Source: JAAYXE01 sp964391195 (lineage in GTDB: Bacteria; Chloroflexota; Anaerolineae; Anaerolineales; UBA4823). Taken from it: a stretch of DNA of 64,000 bases. Of the stretch, positions 16,223 to 25,270 are shown one piece after another. Position 1 is the stretch's first letter; every line of letters starts with the position of its first letter. Location of the stretch: positions 1 to 64,000 of the forward strand of contig CAYMLG010000021.1 of NCBI GenBank assembly GCA_964391195.1. Reading direction: 5' to 3'. The translations under genes and the position numbers were made by a program. Under the pieces are notes generated by a model, which was not told the origin of the DNA, made no database searches, and saw only the letters and a program-made list of their open reading frames with translations.

Positions 16223-18778
16223 TCACTCGCTCTCCATCCCCCGCCTGCCGTTCCATGACCTGTCCGCTTTGGCGGGGGGCGCATCCGCCTGCGCCACAGG
16301 ATGGCGCTCGATGGTCACCTTGCCCAGGTTCCCATCCACCACCAGCCAGTCATGGTCGCGCACCAGGCCGGTGATGCCGCCCACGTTGATCACCGCCGGG
16401 ATGCCGTACTCCCGCGCCAAAGTCGAACCGTGGGAGAGCAGGCTGCCCATCTCGATCACCACGCCACCCGCCACGGAGAACACCGCGCTCCACGCCGGGC
16501 GCAGTTGGGTGCAGACGATGATCTCACCCGGGCGCACGTGCTGCAGCTCGCCCGGCCCGCTGATCACCCGGGCCGGTCCTTTCGCCAGGCCAGGGCTGCA
16601 CGGGTCGCCCTGAACGACGAGCGTTTCGTTTTGTTCTCCCCGGCCGGGTTGATCCGCCAGCGTGCTGCGCTGCTGGACGCTGCGGCGGCTGCGCAGGTAG
16701 ACCTCTTTGCGTTGGGTCACCTTGTTCAGCAGCCACGATGCTACCCGGGGGTTGTGCCACAGGGTTTCGATCTCATCCACCTTCAGGAAAAATATGTCCT
16801 CTGCGGCCGGGAGGAGCTGCCTCACCTGCAGCCGGCTGCCGATCTCCCTGAGGAGCTGGCGGATGACCATCGCCCCTCGATAGGTGTAGTGGTTCCGGTC
16901 TTCTTTGAAAGGGAACAGCTTTTCGGCCCGCCTCAGTAATCGGCTGAAGATAAATTTTCCGCCCGGTAAGCTGCCTTCCCGCTCCAGGGCGATCATCGCC
17001 TGGTTTATCGCCTCCTCCCGCCGCTGCCGCTGCTTCCGGTGCCGGATTTCCAGGCTCTCCTCGGGGGTGGCCTGGGCCGCGATCCACAGCGAGGCGGCGA
17101 AGGCCTCCTGGTTGAACTCCCAGGCCGGGTCGCGCGGGTAGCGGTCTGCCCACAGGTACCCGTACTCCTGAAGGAAGCCCTCGGCCGCCTGCCAGAACGG
17201 GCCGCTTGGCTCTCCACCCTGCTTGAGGGCCTCCAGTTCGGCATAGCCGGGGTGTGCCGGGCTGGCCGATGGCAGATGAGGTTTCAACATCTGCCCCAGC
17301 CGGTACACTTCCAACTCGCGCCGGATGCTCACGTCTTCGAGCCCGGTTAAGAAATCGAGCGCGTTCCACCGGGTCTTTTTGCCGAACAAAAACCGGCAGG
17401 CCAGGTCCAGCAGGCCGGCGGACAGCGTGGCGGCGGCGCCGATCGCATAGCTGGTGTATTGGAAATCGAGATACAGTTGGATCGTCTCCCGCAGTTGGCG
17501 CAGCAGCGCCGGCCCACTCTCTTCCGCATGGTTAGTCCCCTCGATTGCCTGCAGACGCTCCTTGTACGCCGGAAGGATCTCGTTTATATACGCCCGGTAC
17601 GTTCGTTCGCTTTTCAACACCGCAGCCAGGCGCCAGAAGTTCATCCACACCTTCAGCGGGAGGTTCGCTCTGCGCCAGGTGGGACGATAGTACAGCAGGC
17701 CGTCCCGGTCTTGGATCTCCGGCTGGAACCTGGTTTTCAGGCTGGCGTTGATCCCTTTTACCCAGTACCGGTAGCGCTCGATGGCGATCTGGCATCCCAG
17801 GGGGGAGAAGGGTTCATCGTAGGTGAGCAGCCATTCATCGCCGCCTGCTCCTCTCATCCCGAATTGGGCATACAGCAGGCTGGTGACCGGCCGGGTTTGC
17901 AAGATCCACAGTTCCCCCGCCGCATCCATCACCCACTCGATATCTTGTGGGGTGCCCATCAGCTCTTCGATTTGAAAACCCAGCATCAGCAGCCGGGAGA
18001 CATCCAGCTCTCCATCGGGCCGCCCGTAGCGGACCGGCTGGCCCGTCCGGCGATCGACGTAGAGCCGGTTAGCCTGCATTTCACCCCCCATCAGCGACTC
18101 ACCGTCCTCCCGGGTGAACTCGATCAGCCCGATCTCCGGGCTCCGCTCTGAAATCCGGGTGAACATCACGCCCGCGACCACCGCCGGAGCCATCGCCTGC
18201 ACCAGCACCGCCATGCTGTGCGCCGCGTGGTCGATCCCCGCCCGATCGCGGTATGCCACGGCTTCATCGCTCCAGAACGAAGCCCAGCAGCGACGGATCG
18301 CTTTCAACAACTGGGTCTCGGTTTTGATCTCCAGAAAGCTGGCGTACAGCCCGGCGAAACTGTGCTGCGCCATATCTTCGGCCGTGGAAGACGAGCGCAC
18401 GGCCAGGCCCAGGCGCGCCCCGCCGATCAGGGCCTGGTACTCCTTCAAGATCGCCTGCTTTACCTTGGCCTCGATCTCCTGTTCCAGGATCCACGCTCGC
18501 AGTTGGGCGAAGTCCCGTTGCTCCACCAATTCCTTGAATCGCCTGGGGTCCGCTTCCAGAACGTGCTGCCGGTAGGCGGCCGCCGGGATGCAGAAACCCC
18601 GCGGCACCCGGAAGCCGGCTCGCTCCAGTTCGCCCAGGCGCGCCGCCTTGCCGCCGGTCAGCTCCCGGTCTGCCGGGCTCATTTGGTGAAGCCAGATCAT
18701 CCCCGCCGGATCGGGTCTGGCTCGCTCATCTTCCGTGAGAATGGTGTGCGGTCTGTTCTTCGGCATCGGTAGATCCAA
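16223..18778 (-). CDS. Rifampin-phosphotransferase-like PEP-synthase family enzyme (ATP-grasp + phosphohistidine domain)
   Basis: 851 aa. Residues about 27-310 are the PPDK/PEP-synthase ATP-binding domain (GGKAARLGELERAGFRVPRGF, RSSSTAEDMAQHSFAGLY, DIEWVMD, LWILQTRPV). Residues 310-735 are a variable helical middle domain. Residues 745-830 are the swivelling PEP-utiliser domain with LLSHGSTLAREYGIPAV; His783 is the phosphate carrier. The order and length match rifampin phosphotransferase (about 860 aa), not PEP synthase, whose PEP-binding barrel is missing. Such enzymes move a phosphate from ATP through His to a small molecule. Inside a glycan operon a glycan or lipid precursor is a better guess than an antibiotic. 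The start is probably TTG at 18778 with GGGGAG 7 nt before; ATG 18766 is the alternative. Confidence 0.85.
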   Translation of the reverse strand: MDLPMPKNRPHTILTEDERARPDPAGMIWLHQMSPADRELTGGKAARLGELERAGFRVPRGFCIPAAAYRQHVLEADPRRFKELVEQRDFAQLRAWILEQEIEAKVKQAILKEYQALIGGARLGLAVRSSSTAEDMAQHSFAGLYASFLEIKTETQLLKAIRRCWASFWSDEAVAYRDRAGIDHAAHSMAVLVQAMAPAVVAGVMFTRISERSPEIGLIEFTREDGESLMGGEMQANRLYVDRRTGQPVRYGRPDGELDVSRLLMLGFQIEELMGTPQDIEWVMDAAGELWILQTRPVTSLLYAQFGMRGAGGDEWLLTYDEPFSPLGCQIAIERYRYWVKGINASLKTRFQPEIQDRDGLLYYRPTWRRANLPLKVWMNFWRLAAVLKSERTYRAYINEILPAYKERLQAIEGTNHAEESGPALLRQLRETIQLYLDFQYTSYAIGAAATLSAGLLDLACRFLFGKKTRWNALDFLTGLEDVSIRRELEVYRLGQMLKPHLPSASPAHPGYAELEALKQGGEPSGPFWQAAEGFLQEYGYLWADRYPRDPAWEFNQEAFAASLWIAAQATPEESLEIRHRKQRQRREEAINQAMIALEREGSLPGGKFIFSRLLRRAEKLFPFKEDRNHYTYRGAMVIRQLLREIGSRLQVRQLLPAAEDIFFLKVDEIETLWHNPRVASWLLNKVTQRKEVYLRSRRSVQQRSTLADQPGRGEQNETLVVQGDPCSPGLAKGPARVISGPGELQHVRPGEIIVCTQLRPAWSAVFSVAGGVVIEMGSLLSHGSTLAREYGIPAVINVGGITGLVRDHDWLVVDGNLGKVTIERHPVAQADAPPAKADRSWNGRRGMESE

Positions 18779-18872
18779 GGTTTTCTCCCCTTGTCCGTCT
18801 GGAACGTGCTGCCAATGGGATGATCAGGATTTCATCCCTTGGGATTTCACCCCGCCGCCGGTTTTTCCCCTG

Positions 18873-20231
18873 CTAATCTGCGGGTAAGTTCTCGACTCTG
18901 CTGAACAATTTCCGATATGGCGCCTCGGCTTGCCTCGCCGGATACTTCGCCCGCAGTTCCCGGCCCAGCGTCAAGCCCTTCATCACGCACTTATCCGAGT
19001 TGATGTATTCCCAATCGCCAAATCGTCCCAGCGTGTAAATATCCCACTCCGACAGCCAGGATTTAATCCCCTGCACTAAGCCCGGACGCGGGTGGGTGTA
19101 GACCGGGTAGGCGAAGTTCACATCCACATGCCCTTTCCAGACGATATCCTCGGGTGAATCCAGGATCCCGATCGAGCAGAGGAACTGGATCGTCTGTGGA
19201 GCGATCTGCTCGACGTCGACCGATTTCTCCTTCGACAGGGAAACCTCGGCCATAATCGCATGGCAGGGCTGGGAGCGCAGATATTCAGAAGAATTATGGT
19301 TCAGGGCGATTTTGTGCGCCGGGATCGCCGGGTCTGCGACGTAAATCCTTTGAACCGGGGTGTCCAACCTGCGCCCGGCGAGCAGCAGTTCTACCCGCAG
19401 CGACATATACTCCAGCCGGTCGGCCATCTCGATCACCTCTACGGGCGTCCCTTCCACCATCCGCACCATCAGCGGCAGCGGCACGGTGGACACCAGGAAC
19501 TCGTAGTGGTACTGGCGGCCGTCCCGGGTGGTGGCCAGATGCGCCGCCGGATCGATGTGAGCCACCGCCTGATTCAGCTCGATGGCCGGAATATTTGGCA
19601 CAAAGGCGCGGTAGATCTCTTCGTACCCCCCACGCTGCGGATACCCCACCCGGGTGTCGGGCTGCAAGGGTTTCCGCTGCCCACCCTGGGTTTCGAATTT
19701 CTCGTTCGCTCCTTTCGGCCCCGCCACCCGTTCCGAGGTCCATTCGATGGAAATATTCTTTATGTCTCGCGCCCACAGCTTGCGGTTGTAGGGCAGCATG
19801 AAGTGATCGGCGATACCCTGGCCGAACTTGCGCAGGATATAAGTCTCGAAATCTTCGGCCTCCTCCACCCCGCCGGTGTTTTTCAGCCCTTCTTCACATT
19901 CCCGCACCACCTGCGGGTCGGGAATCTGGTCGTAGTAGCGTTGGAACGGATAAGGGATCAGGGTGTTGTGGGTGTACACCCAGGCAGAGCGCTGCTGGGA
20001 ATACATCTGGCCGTTCATCAGCTCCTGCACCAGCTCGTACACCTCCGGGAAGGGCGTGTGGAACGAGTGCCCGCCGATGTCGAACACGCCGCCGTTCACC
20101 GTGATCGAACGGCACAGCCCGCCGACCTTGTCTTCTTTTTCCAGCACCAGTGTGCTGCCCTGTAAGGCGTATGCCACCGCGAGTCCCGAAGGCCCGCCTC
20201 CAACCACTAAAGCCTGGACGTCTTGTATCAC
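18873..20231 (-). CDS. UDP-galactopyranose-mutase-like FAD-dependent oxidoreductase
   Basis: 452 aa, GTG start with GAGGAGG 6 nt upstream. The FAD-binding motif VVGGGPSGLAVAYAL (residues 9-23) is followed by EKEDKVGGLC and GGHSFHTPFPEVYELV. The last resembles the GPHIFHT segment of UDP-galactopyranose mutases, where it lines the flavin. YNRKLWARD and a C-terminal GDWEYINSDKCVMKGLTLG flavin-contact region are also present. It belongs to the protoporphyrinogen-oxidase/GLF-like group seen in polysaccharide clusters. It may interconvert pyranose and furanose forms of a nucleotide sugar, or oxidise a lipid-linked sugar; the pocket cannot be read well enough to choose. A 93-bp gap separates it from the phosphotransferase gene downstream. 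Confidence 0.8.
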   Translation of the reverse strand: MIQDVQALVVGGGPSGLAVAYALQGSTLVLEKEDKVGGLCRSITVNGGVFDIGGHSFHTPFPEVYELVQELMNGQMYSQQRSAWVYTHNTLIPYPFQRYYDQIPDPQVVRECEEGLKNTGGVEEAEDFETYILRKFGQGIADHFMLPYNRKLWARDIKNISIEWTSERVAGPKGANEKFETQGGQRKPLQPDTRVGYPQRGGYEEIYRAFVPNIPAIELNQAVAHIDPAAHLATTRDGRQYHYEFLVSTVPLPLMVRMVEGTPVEVIEMADRLEYMSLRVELLLAGRRLDTPVQRIYVADPAIPAHKIALNHNSSEYLRSQPCHAIMAEVSLSKEKSVDVEQIAPQTIQFLCSIGILDSPEDIVWKGHVDVNFAYPVYTHPRPGLVQGIKSWLSEWDIYTLGRFGDWEYINSDKCVMKGLTLGRELRAKYPARQAEAPYRKLFSRVENLPAD

Positions 20232-20315
20232 CGGATACCTCCTCAGATCGGTCGTCTCGTCGAGACGCTGGTTGTCACTCTCCCCCGGTCTTGCCTTCGA
20301 ACCGTTCTTTATTCC

Positions 20316-21926
20316 TCATTCCTCGTGGGCCGACTCGCCAAAGTTCAGGTCGATGGCCTGGATGCCGTTCAGGAACACCTCGACGTTCGTATAATCCGGG
20401 TGCAGGTCATTGCCGTTGGCATCATATGTGTTCGGATCCAGGGATGGGCGGGCTGCTTCCCACTCGTCCGGCATCCCATCATGGTCTGCATCGGGGCAGA
20501 GCGTCCCCGGGTCGATCTCGGGCAGTCCCCCGACAGCTTCGGCGCTTTCGATCGGGCGTTTCTCCGGGCCGCTCCCCTGCTGCACATCGACCAGCAGCCG
20601 CCGGTCGACCGCATCCTGGCTGCCAACCCAGGAGCCATCACAGTTCAGGCGAGCGTTAGCGCCCACATCGTTCAGGACTGAGAAATACGCTTCTTCGGCA
20701 GTTTCCACCTCAACCGGTACGGCGGTGAAGGGCAGCGGTTCCTGGCGGCGGAATTCCTGCGGCAGGGGTGTGTTGGCGTAGTGGATCTTGTACAACCGCC
20801 AGTTATCTCCGCCGGGGTTGTCGAATATGGGCGGAGCGAGGTTGCCTCCGGCAAACAATGAGGGCGCCGGCCAGGGGTTATAGGGCTCGTTCACCGGATA
20901 GGCGACGTGCACCAGGACTAAGGACGTGTTCGACATCGGCCCGGGCTTGAAGTAATTCCCGATCCAATCGACATCGATGTTGCGCCAGGTTTCGCCGGCC
21001 CGCCCACCCCAGTTGTAGACCACGTTGTTGATGATCTGTGTGTGCAGCGAGCCGATTCCCGGGTTGCGCAGGTCGTTGTGGGCGAACAGGTTGTGGTGGA
21101 TGGTGATATCCTGCACCCCACGCCAGCCGTCGATGTTCGCCTCCCCCCCGACCTGGATCCCGGTGCTGTGGGGGTGCAGGCCCTCGGCGATCAGCGAGCG
21201 CTGAACGGTGATGGCGGAAATCCCGGGCCAGCTTTCATGGTCCTCGCCCTCCGGCACGTTGCGATGGATCATCAGGTTCTCATCCAGCGACCAGCTCAAC
21301 GAGACATGGTCGATGAGGATATTCTCCGCGCCGCTGTCGATGGCGATATTGATCTGGCCCCGGCCGGGTTCACCCATTTGTCCATTGCGGATCCTCAGAT
21401 AGCGGATCACCACGTCATGCACGTTGCGGATGACGAGCATCCTGCCATCCGAATTTTTCGTACCGCTGAGGGTGATGCCCCCACCCGGCGCGGTCTGCCC
21501 GGCAATCGTGAGGTAGGGCTCGGTGATGGTCACCGGGCGCTCCAGTTCGATTACCCCCGCCACCCGGAAGATCACAATCCGTGGCCCGGGGACAGAGATC
21601 GCTTGCCGCAGGCTGCCGGGCCCGCTGTCGTTCAGATTGGTCACCTCGATCACCTGCCCGCCCCGGCCGCCGGGGGTCGCCGCTCCTGCCCCTTGCGCCC
21701 CGGGAAACGCCGGCAGCAGTCCCGGGTTCAGCACCACGGGTTGGATCACCGGTGGCGGCAGCCTGACCTCGGTGGGTGTGGCGGGTATGGTCGCAGTTTC
21801 GGCTACCATGCCAGTATTCGGTTTCATTCCCAGGTATAGAACCGCGATCCCCACAAATACGATCAGCAAACCAATGAGAAAAAGAACGCTGACCCCCTTG
21901 TTTGCTGTGTTCCGGTGTTGGGTCAT
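20316..21926 (-). CDS. Membrane-anchored pectate-lyase-like beta-helix protein
   Basis: 536 aa. One N-terminal hydrophobic segment (about 13-32) is followed by a short linker, then a right-handed beta-helix. The opening FPGAQGAGAATPGGRGGQVIEV is typical of polysaccharide lyase family 1, and LTIAGQTAPGGGI, NVHDVVIRYLRIRNG, ENILIDHVSLSWSLDENL are ladder turns. The C-terminus has DADHDGMPDEWE, a calcium-binding stretch common after PL1 domains. The protein sits outside the cell, held by its N-terminus. It may edit or cleave an acidic glycan, or act as a structural glycan-binding protein; no PL1 catalytic Arg was confirmed. The gene starts 4 bp after a glycosyltransferase. Confidence 0.82.
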   Translation of the reverse strand: MTQHRNTANKGVSVLFLIGLLIVFVGIAVLYLGMKPNTGMVAETATIPATPTEVRLPPPVIQPVVLNPGLLPAFPGAQGAGAATPGGRGGQVIEVTNLNDSGPGSLRQAISVPGPRIVIFRVAGVIELERPVTITEPYLTIAGQTAPGGGITLSGTKNSDGRMLVIRNVHDVVIRYLRIRNGQMGEPGRGQINIAIDSGAENILIDHVSLSWSLDENLMIHRNVPEGEDHESWPGISAITVQRSLIAEGLHPHSTGIQVGGEANIDGWRGVQDITIHHNLFAHNDLRNPGIGSLHTQIINNVVYNWGGRAGETWRNIDVDWIGNYFKPGPMSNTSLVLVHVAYPVNEPYNPWPAPSLFAGGNLAPPIFDNPGGDNWRLYKIHYANTPLPQEFRRQEPLPFTAVPVEVETAEEAYFSVLNDVGANARLNCDGSWVGSQDAVDRRLLVDVQQGSGPEKRPIESAEAVGGLPEIDPGTLCPDADHDGMPDEWEAARPSLDPNTYDANGNDLHPDYTNVEVFLNGIQAIDLNFGESAHEE

Positions 21927-21930
21927 TTGG

Positions 21931-23091
21931 TTATCCTTCGGTGTACCGGCCCAGGACCTCCTGATAGAGTTCGAAGTGTTCGCCGGCGTTCTTCGCCCAG
22001 GTCAGGGTCTCAGCCCATTTGCGGTTCGCCCTGCCCATCCGCTGCGCCAGTTCTTTATCGGTCAGAAGGGTGTGCAGCGCCCTCGCCAGCCCATCCACGT
22101 CCTGGGGATCGACCACGAAGCCGGTCTCCCCGTGCCGGATGGCGCTGGGGACTCCCCCGCTGCGCGCTCCCACCACCGGGAGCCCGAATGCGCCCGCTTC
22201 CAGGTACACCAGCCCGAAGCCCTCGAAGTGCAGCCGCTCTTCCAGGGGCGTGAGCAGGAAGACCGAAGCCGCTCGATAGCAGAGTTGCAACTGCTCTTCT
22301 GTGACCTCACCCAGCAGGTAGACGTCCTCCAGCCCCTGCGCGGCGATCTTAGCCCTCAACTGTTCGCTGTATTTGCGCTGGTTCAGCGCCCCCACGATCC
22401 AATAGCGGGCGGAAGGGATGGAGCGCTTCAGCCGGGCAAACGCCTCCAGGCTGAGGTGGTACCCTTTCCGGGGCTTGACCGCCCCCACCGAAAGGATGGT
22501 CGGGATCTCGGCCGGTTCCCGGCACTCCGCCTCCTGGCGTGGGATGCGCTCGTGGTAATGGTTCCCATTCAAGATCGGCCGTATGATCAATTTCTGCACT
22601 GCCTGGGGGAAATAGGTCCGGATGGTCTCCCCGGTGTTGGGCGAGACCGGGCAGAGCGCCGCCGCCTGCCGCAGCACCCTCTGGTAAAGCGCCCGGTGCG
22701 GCTGCGACCGGTAAGCCAGCACGCCGTAGGTGCCGTGCGCCGTCAGCAGGTGAGGGCGGTTCAGCTTTGCTGCCAGCCGGCTGCCGAACAGGCCGGCCGG
22801 GTAGGCCTCCAATGAGTGCACCAGGTCCACCTCGGGATACCGCCCGAACTGGATCGCGGCCAGAGAAGCGGCCATGCGGGCGTATTGGGGCCGGTTCTGA
22901 AACGTGTATTGGATCGCGGGCAGCGTGCAGCGCTGGAATTGAGGGAACAGCCGGGCGGCGGTCTGTTCGTCCTCCCGGGCGACGAACAGGATCGGGGTCA
23001 CATAACGGCTGATGGCATTCAGAAAGCCGGTAGCATGGCTGCGCCAACCGTTCGGCTGGCGGATGGAGGGCATCAGATATGCGACTCTCAT
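21931..23091 (-). CDS. GT4 family glycosyltransferase
   Basis: 386 aa from ATG 23091 (MRVAYLMPSIRQPNG), which overlaps the stop of the GT2 gene as ATGA. The open frame to 23454 lies within that gene and is discarded. C-domain: TILSVGAVKPRKGYHLSLEAF, YLLGEVTEEQLQLCYRAASVF, and LHFEGFGLVYLEAGAFGLPVVG with the EX7E motif (E-G-F-G-L-V-Y-L-E). The middle contains LLTAHGTYGVLAYRSQPH. Cytoplasmic glycan assembly with a nucleotide sugar; the specific sugar is unknown. Confidence 0.9.
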   Translation of the reverse strand: MRVAYLMPSIRQPNGWRSHATGFLNAISRYVTPILFVAREDEQTAARLFPQFQRCTLPAIQYTFQNRPQYARMAASLAAIQFGRYPEVDLVHSLEAYPAGLFGSRLAAKLNRPHLLTAHGTYGVLAYRSQPHRALYQRVLRQAAALCPVSPNTGETIRTYFPQAVQKLIIRPILNGNHYHERIPRQEAECREPAEIPTILSVGAVKPRKGYHLSLEAFARLKRSIPSARYWIVGALNQRKYSEQLRAKIAAQGLEDVYLLGEVTEEQLQLCYRAASVFLLTPLEERLHFEGFGLVYLEAGAFGLPVVGARSGGVPSAIRHGETGFVVDPQDVDGLARALHTLLTDKELAQRMGRANRKWAETLTWAKNAGEHFELYQEVLGRYTEG

Positions 23092-24026
23092 TTCCCCTGA
23101 CCCTGTTCCTTTTCCCGGGCTTTCAAATCCCTCCGGTCCCTCAAGTAAACCGCATAACCAAGCGGCCAGGCCATCAGGCAGTAGACGGGCGAAGGCGCCT
23201 GCTCGAGCTGCTGCCTGAGGCCGGCTCCGGCGTGAATCGAGTAGCGCACGTAGTTCGCATATTCTCTTAGCAGCGCGGCCGGCGAGAATGGGTACCCGCT
23301 CCCCACCAGCTCCCGGTAATAGTTGCGCGAGGTGTGCGGGTTCAGCGCCCGCGCAAGAAAACGGTTGGCGCCCATATTGTTCGGGGTGGGGTAGTAGATG
23401 GCCAGGATTTCGTTCACATAGCGGGTTTTGTACTTGCGCGCGATCTGGTTCCACAACAGGCTGTCGATGCCCGTCTTCTCCTCCCCAAATCGCGGCAGCG
23501 GGAACTGGCGCAGCACGTCCGTGCGCTGGAAGCCCCGCTTCTCCCCGCTCACCTTATACTTGTAGCGGATTTCCAGCGAGTCCGAGTCGGTCGGGTCGAA
23601 CGGGAAACGGCTGCCGACCAACCGTCCCTGCGGGTCCTGCGCCAGCGCCGTCACCGCCGAAAACTGCTCCTGCTGATCCTCCGGGATCGTGTCCCAATGG
23701 TACTTATACCGGGCCAGCGCGTTGGGCGTGTAGGCGTCGTCGCTGTCCAGGAACAGAAAAAAGCGCCCCCGGGCGGCCTCCACCCCCCGGTTGATCGCCG
23801 AATGTCGCCCTCCGTTCTCCTTGTAGATGTATTGGATCGGGAAGCCGGCCACCTGCCGCCACTCCTGCACCAACTCCGGGGTGCAGTCGGTCGAGCCATC
23901 GTCCACGATCAGCCACTCGAAATCCTTAAACGGCTGATGCCTCAGCGACTCGTAGCCCCGGTGCAAGGTGTCCGCCCGGTTGTACGTTGGGGTAAAAACC
24001 GAGAAAGTGTATTCGTAGTCAGGCAT
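23088..24026 (-). CDS. GT2 family (GT-A) glycosyltransferase
   Basis: 312 aa, the only clear GT2 enzyme in the train. N-terminus FSVFTPTYNRADTLHRGYESL, then VDDGSTDCTPELV (nucleotide-sugar Asp pair), KENGGRHSAINRGVEAARG and FLFLDSDDAY, the DxD metal motif. The C-terminal third lacks membrane helices, though LMAWPLGYAVYL is mildly hydrophobic. This type often adds the first or branch sugars of capsule and O-antigen units. It starts 10 bp after the upstream GT4 gene and overlaps the downstream one by 4 bp. Confidence 0.9.
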   Translation of the reverse strand: MPDYEYTFSVFTPTYNRADTLHRGYESLRHQPFKDFEWLIVDDGSTDCTPELVQEWRQVAGFPIQYIYKENGGRHSAINRGVEAARGRFFLFLDSDDAYTPNALARYKYHWDTIPEDQQEQFSAVTALAQDPQGRLVGSRFPFDPTDSDSLEIRYKYKVSGEKRGFQRTDVLRQFPLPRFGEEKTGIDSLLWNQIARKYKTRYVNEILAIYYPTPNNMGANRFLARALNPHTSRNYYRELVGSGYPFSPAALLREYANYVRYSIHAGAGLRQQLEQAPSPVYCLMAWPLGYAVYLRDRRDLKAREKEQGQGK

Positions 24027-24036
24027 ATCCGCTTCT

Positions 24037-25260
24037 TCATCCTCTGAGGTTGCAGTACAGGTCCATGTACGCGTCCAGGCTCTTTTCCAAGTCCAGGTTG
24101 CGGGTTACCCACGCCCTGCCTGCCTCGCCCAAAGCCCGCCGCAGCGGCTCGTCCTCCAAAAGCCTCCGGATGTCCTGCGCCAGCTCGGCCGGGTCCCAAC
24201 TCGAGAGCAGGTACTGCTCCCCGGGCGTCCCGAACTCGGCCGGCAGCCCGGTGAACGGGGTCATTACCACCGGCAGGCCGGCAGCCATCGCCTCCGGCAC
24301 CACGTTCGGCATCCCCTCCCGCCGTGAAGGGAAGACCAGCAAGTCCGCGGCCCGCAGGTAAGCCGGTACGTCGCTTACCGCTCCGGTATAGATCACCCGG
24401 CCCCCGGCTGCCTCCTCCATAACCCGCAGGCGCTCGCGGAACTCTTTCAGGTCCTCCCGCCCCAGGTCGTGGCGCGGGCCAACCAGCACCAGCCGGGCCG
24501 GCGGGAAATCGCGGCATAGGGAGACGAAGGCCTCCACCAGCACGTCGGTCCCCTTCCTGGGCACGATCGGCCCGATGGCCAACAACACCGTCCACTGTGG
24601 GTCCAGCCCCAGCTCCCGGCGCACGCTCGCCCGTTCGGCGTCGTCCCTGGCCGGCCGGAAGCGCTCCAGGTCCACCCCGTTGGGGATCACCACCACCGGC
24701 GTGGACGGCCCCAACTCCCGGATCTGGCGGGCCATAGCCTGGCTGCTCACCACCACTCTGTCCACCAGCTCCAACGGCAGCCGGCGGTGCAGCCGCTGCA
24801 GCCTGGCCTTAGCCCCTCCGGGCGCCATCGGGCTCAGCAGGGTGTGCGTGTACACCAGCCGCAGCCCCATCCGCCGGAGCTGCAGCAGCCAGGGCGCGGC
24901 CAGGAAATCGGCGTTGAGCAGTTGCACCACGTCGAACTCGTCCCGGTGCACCCGGCAAAACTGCGCCAGTTTGCGGAAGTAGGCCGGCTGGGCTCGCCAC
25001 CCGCCTGGCAGTTCCACCCGCTCCACCTGCATCCCGTCCACCACCTCGCGTTCCGGCACCTGGTCCACCTGGCCCGCCAGTGAGCCGTCCCGCTCCACCA
25101 GCGCGGGGTGGACCATGCTGGTGAACACCCGCAGCCGGGCTCCACGCCGCTGCAGCCCCGGCCCATAGCGCTGAAAGCGCACAGCCGGGCCGGCATAGAG
25201 CGGGTAGAATGACATGCTCCCCAGGCACACGCCCACAGGTCTCACCGCTGCCTCCGCCAT
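24037..25260 (-). CDS. GT4 family glycosyltransferase
   Basis: 407 aa. N-domain GSMSFYPLYAGPAVRFQRYGPGLQRRG, then VVQLLNADFLAAPWLL. Linker VVVIPNGVDLERFRPARD; C-domain VLLAIGPIVPRKGTDVLVEAF, and FPSRREGMPNVVPEAMAAGLPVVMTP carrying the EX7E donor motif. Cytoplasmic. It sits between the third AP-superfamily gene (10 bp upstream) and the GT2 gene. The donor sugar is not predictable. Confidence 0.9.
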   Translation of the reverse strand: MAEAAVRPVGVCLGSMSFYPLYAGPAVRFQRYGPGLQRRGARLRVFTSMVHPALVERDGSLAGQVDQVPEREVVDGMQVERVELPGGWRAQPAYFRKLAQFCRVHRDEFDVVQLLNADFLAAPWLLQLRRMGLRLVYTHTLLSPMAPGGAKARLQRLHRRLPLELVDRVVVSSQAMARQIRELGPSTPVVVIPNGVDLERFRPARDDAERASVRRELGLDPQWTVLLAIGPIVPRKGTDVLVEAFVSLCRDFPPARLVLVGPRHDLGREDLKEFRERLRVMEEAAGGRVIYTGAVSDVPAYLRAADLLVFPSRREGMPNVVPEAMAAGLPVVMTPFTGLPAEFGTPGEQYLLSSWDPAELAQDIRRLLEDEPLRRALGEAGRAWVTRNLDLEKSLDAYMDLYCNLRG

Positions 25261-25270
25261 CTCGCGCCCC

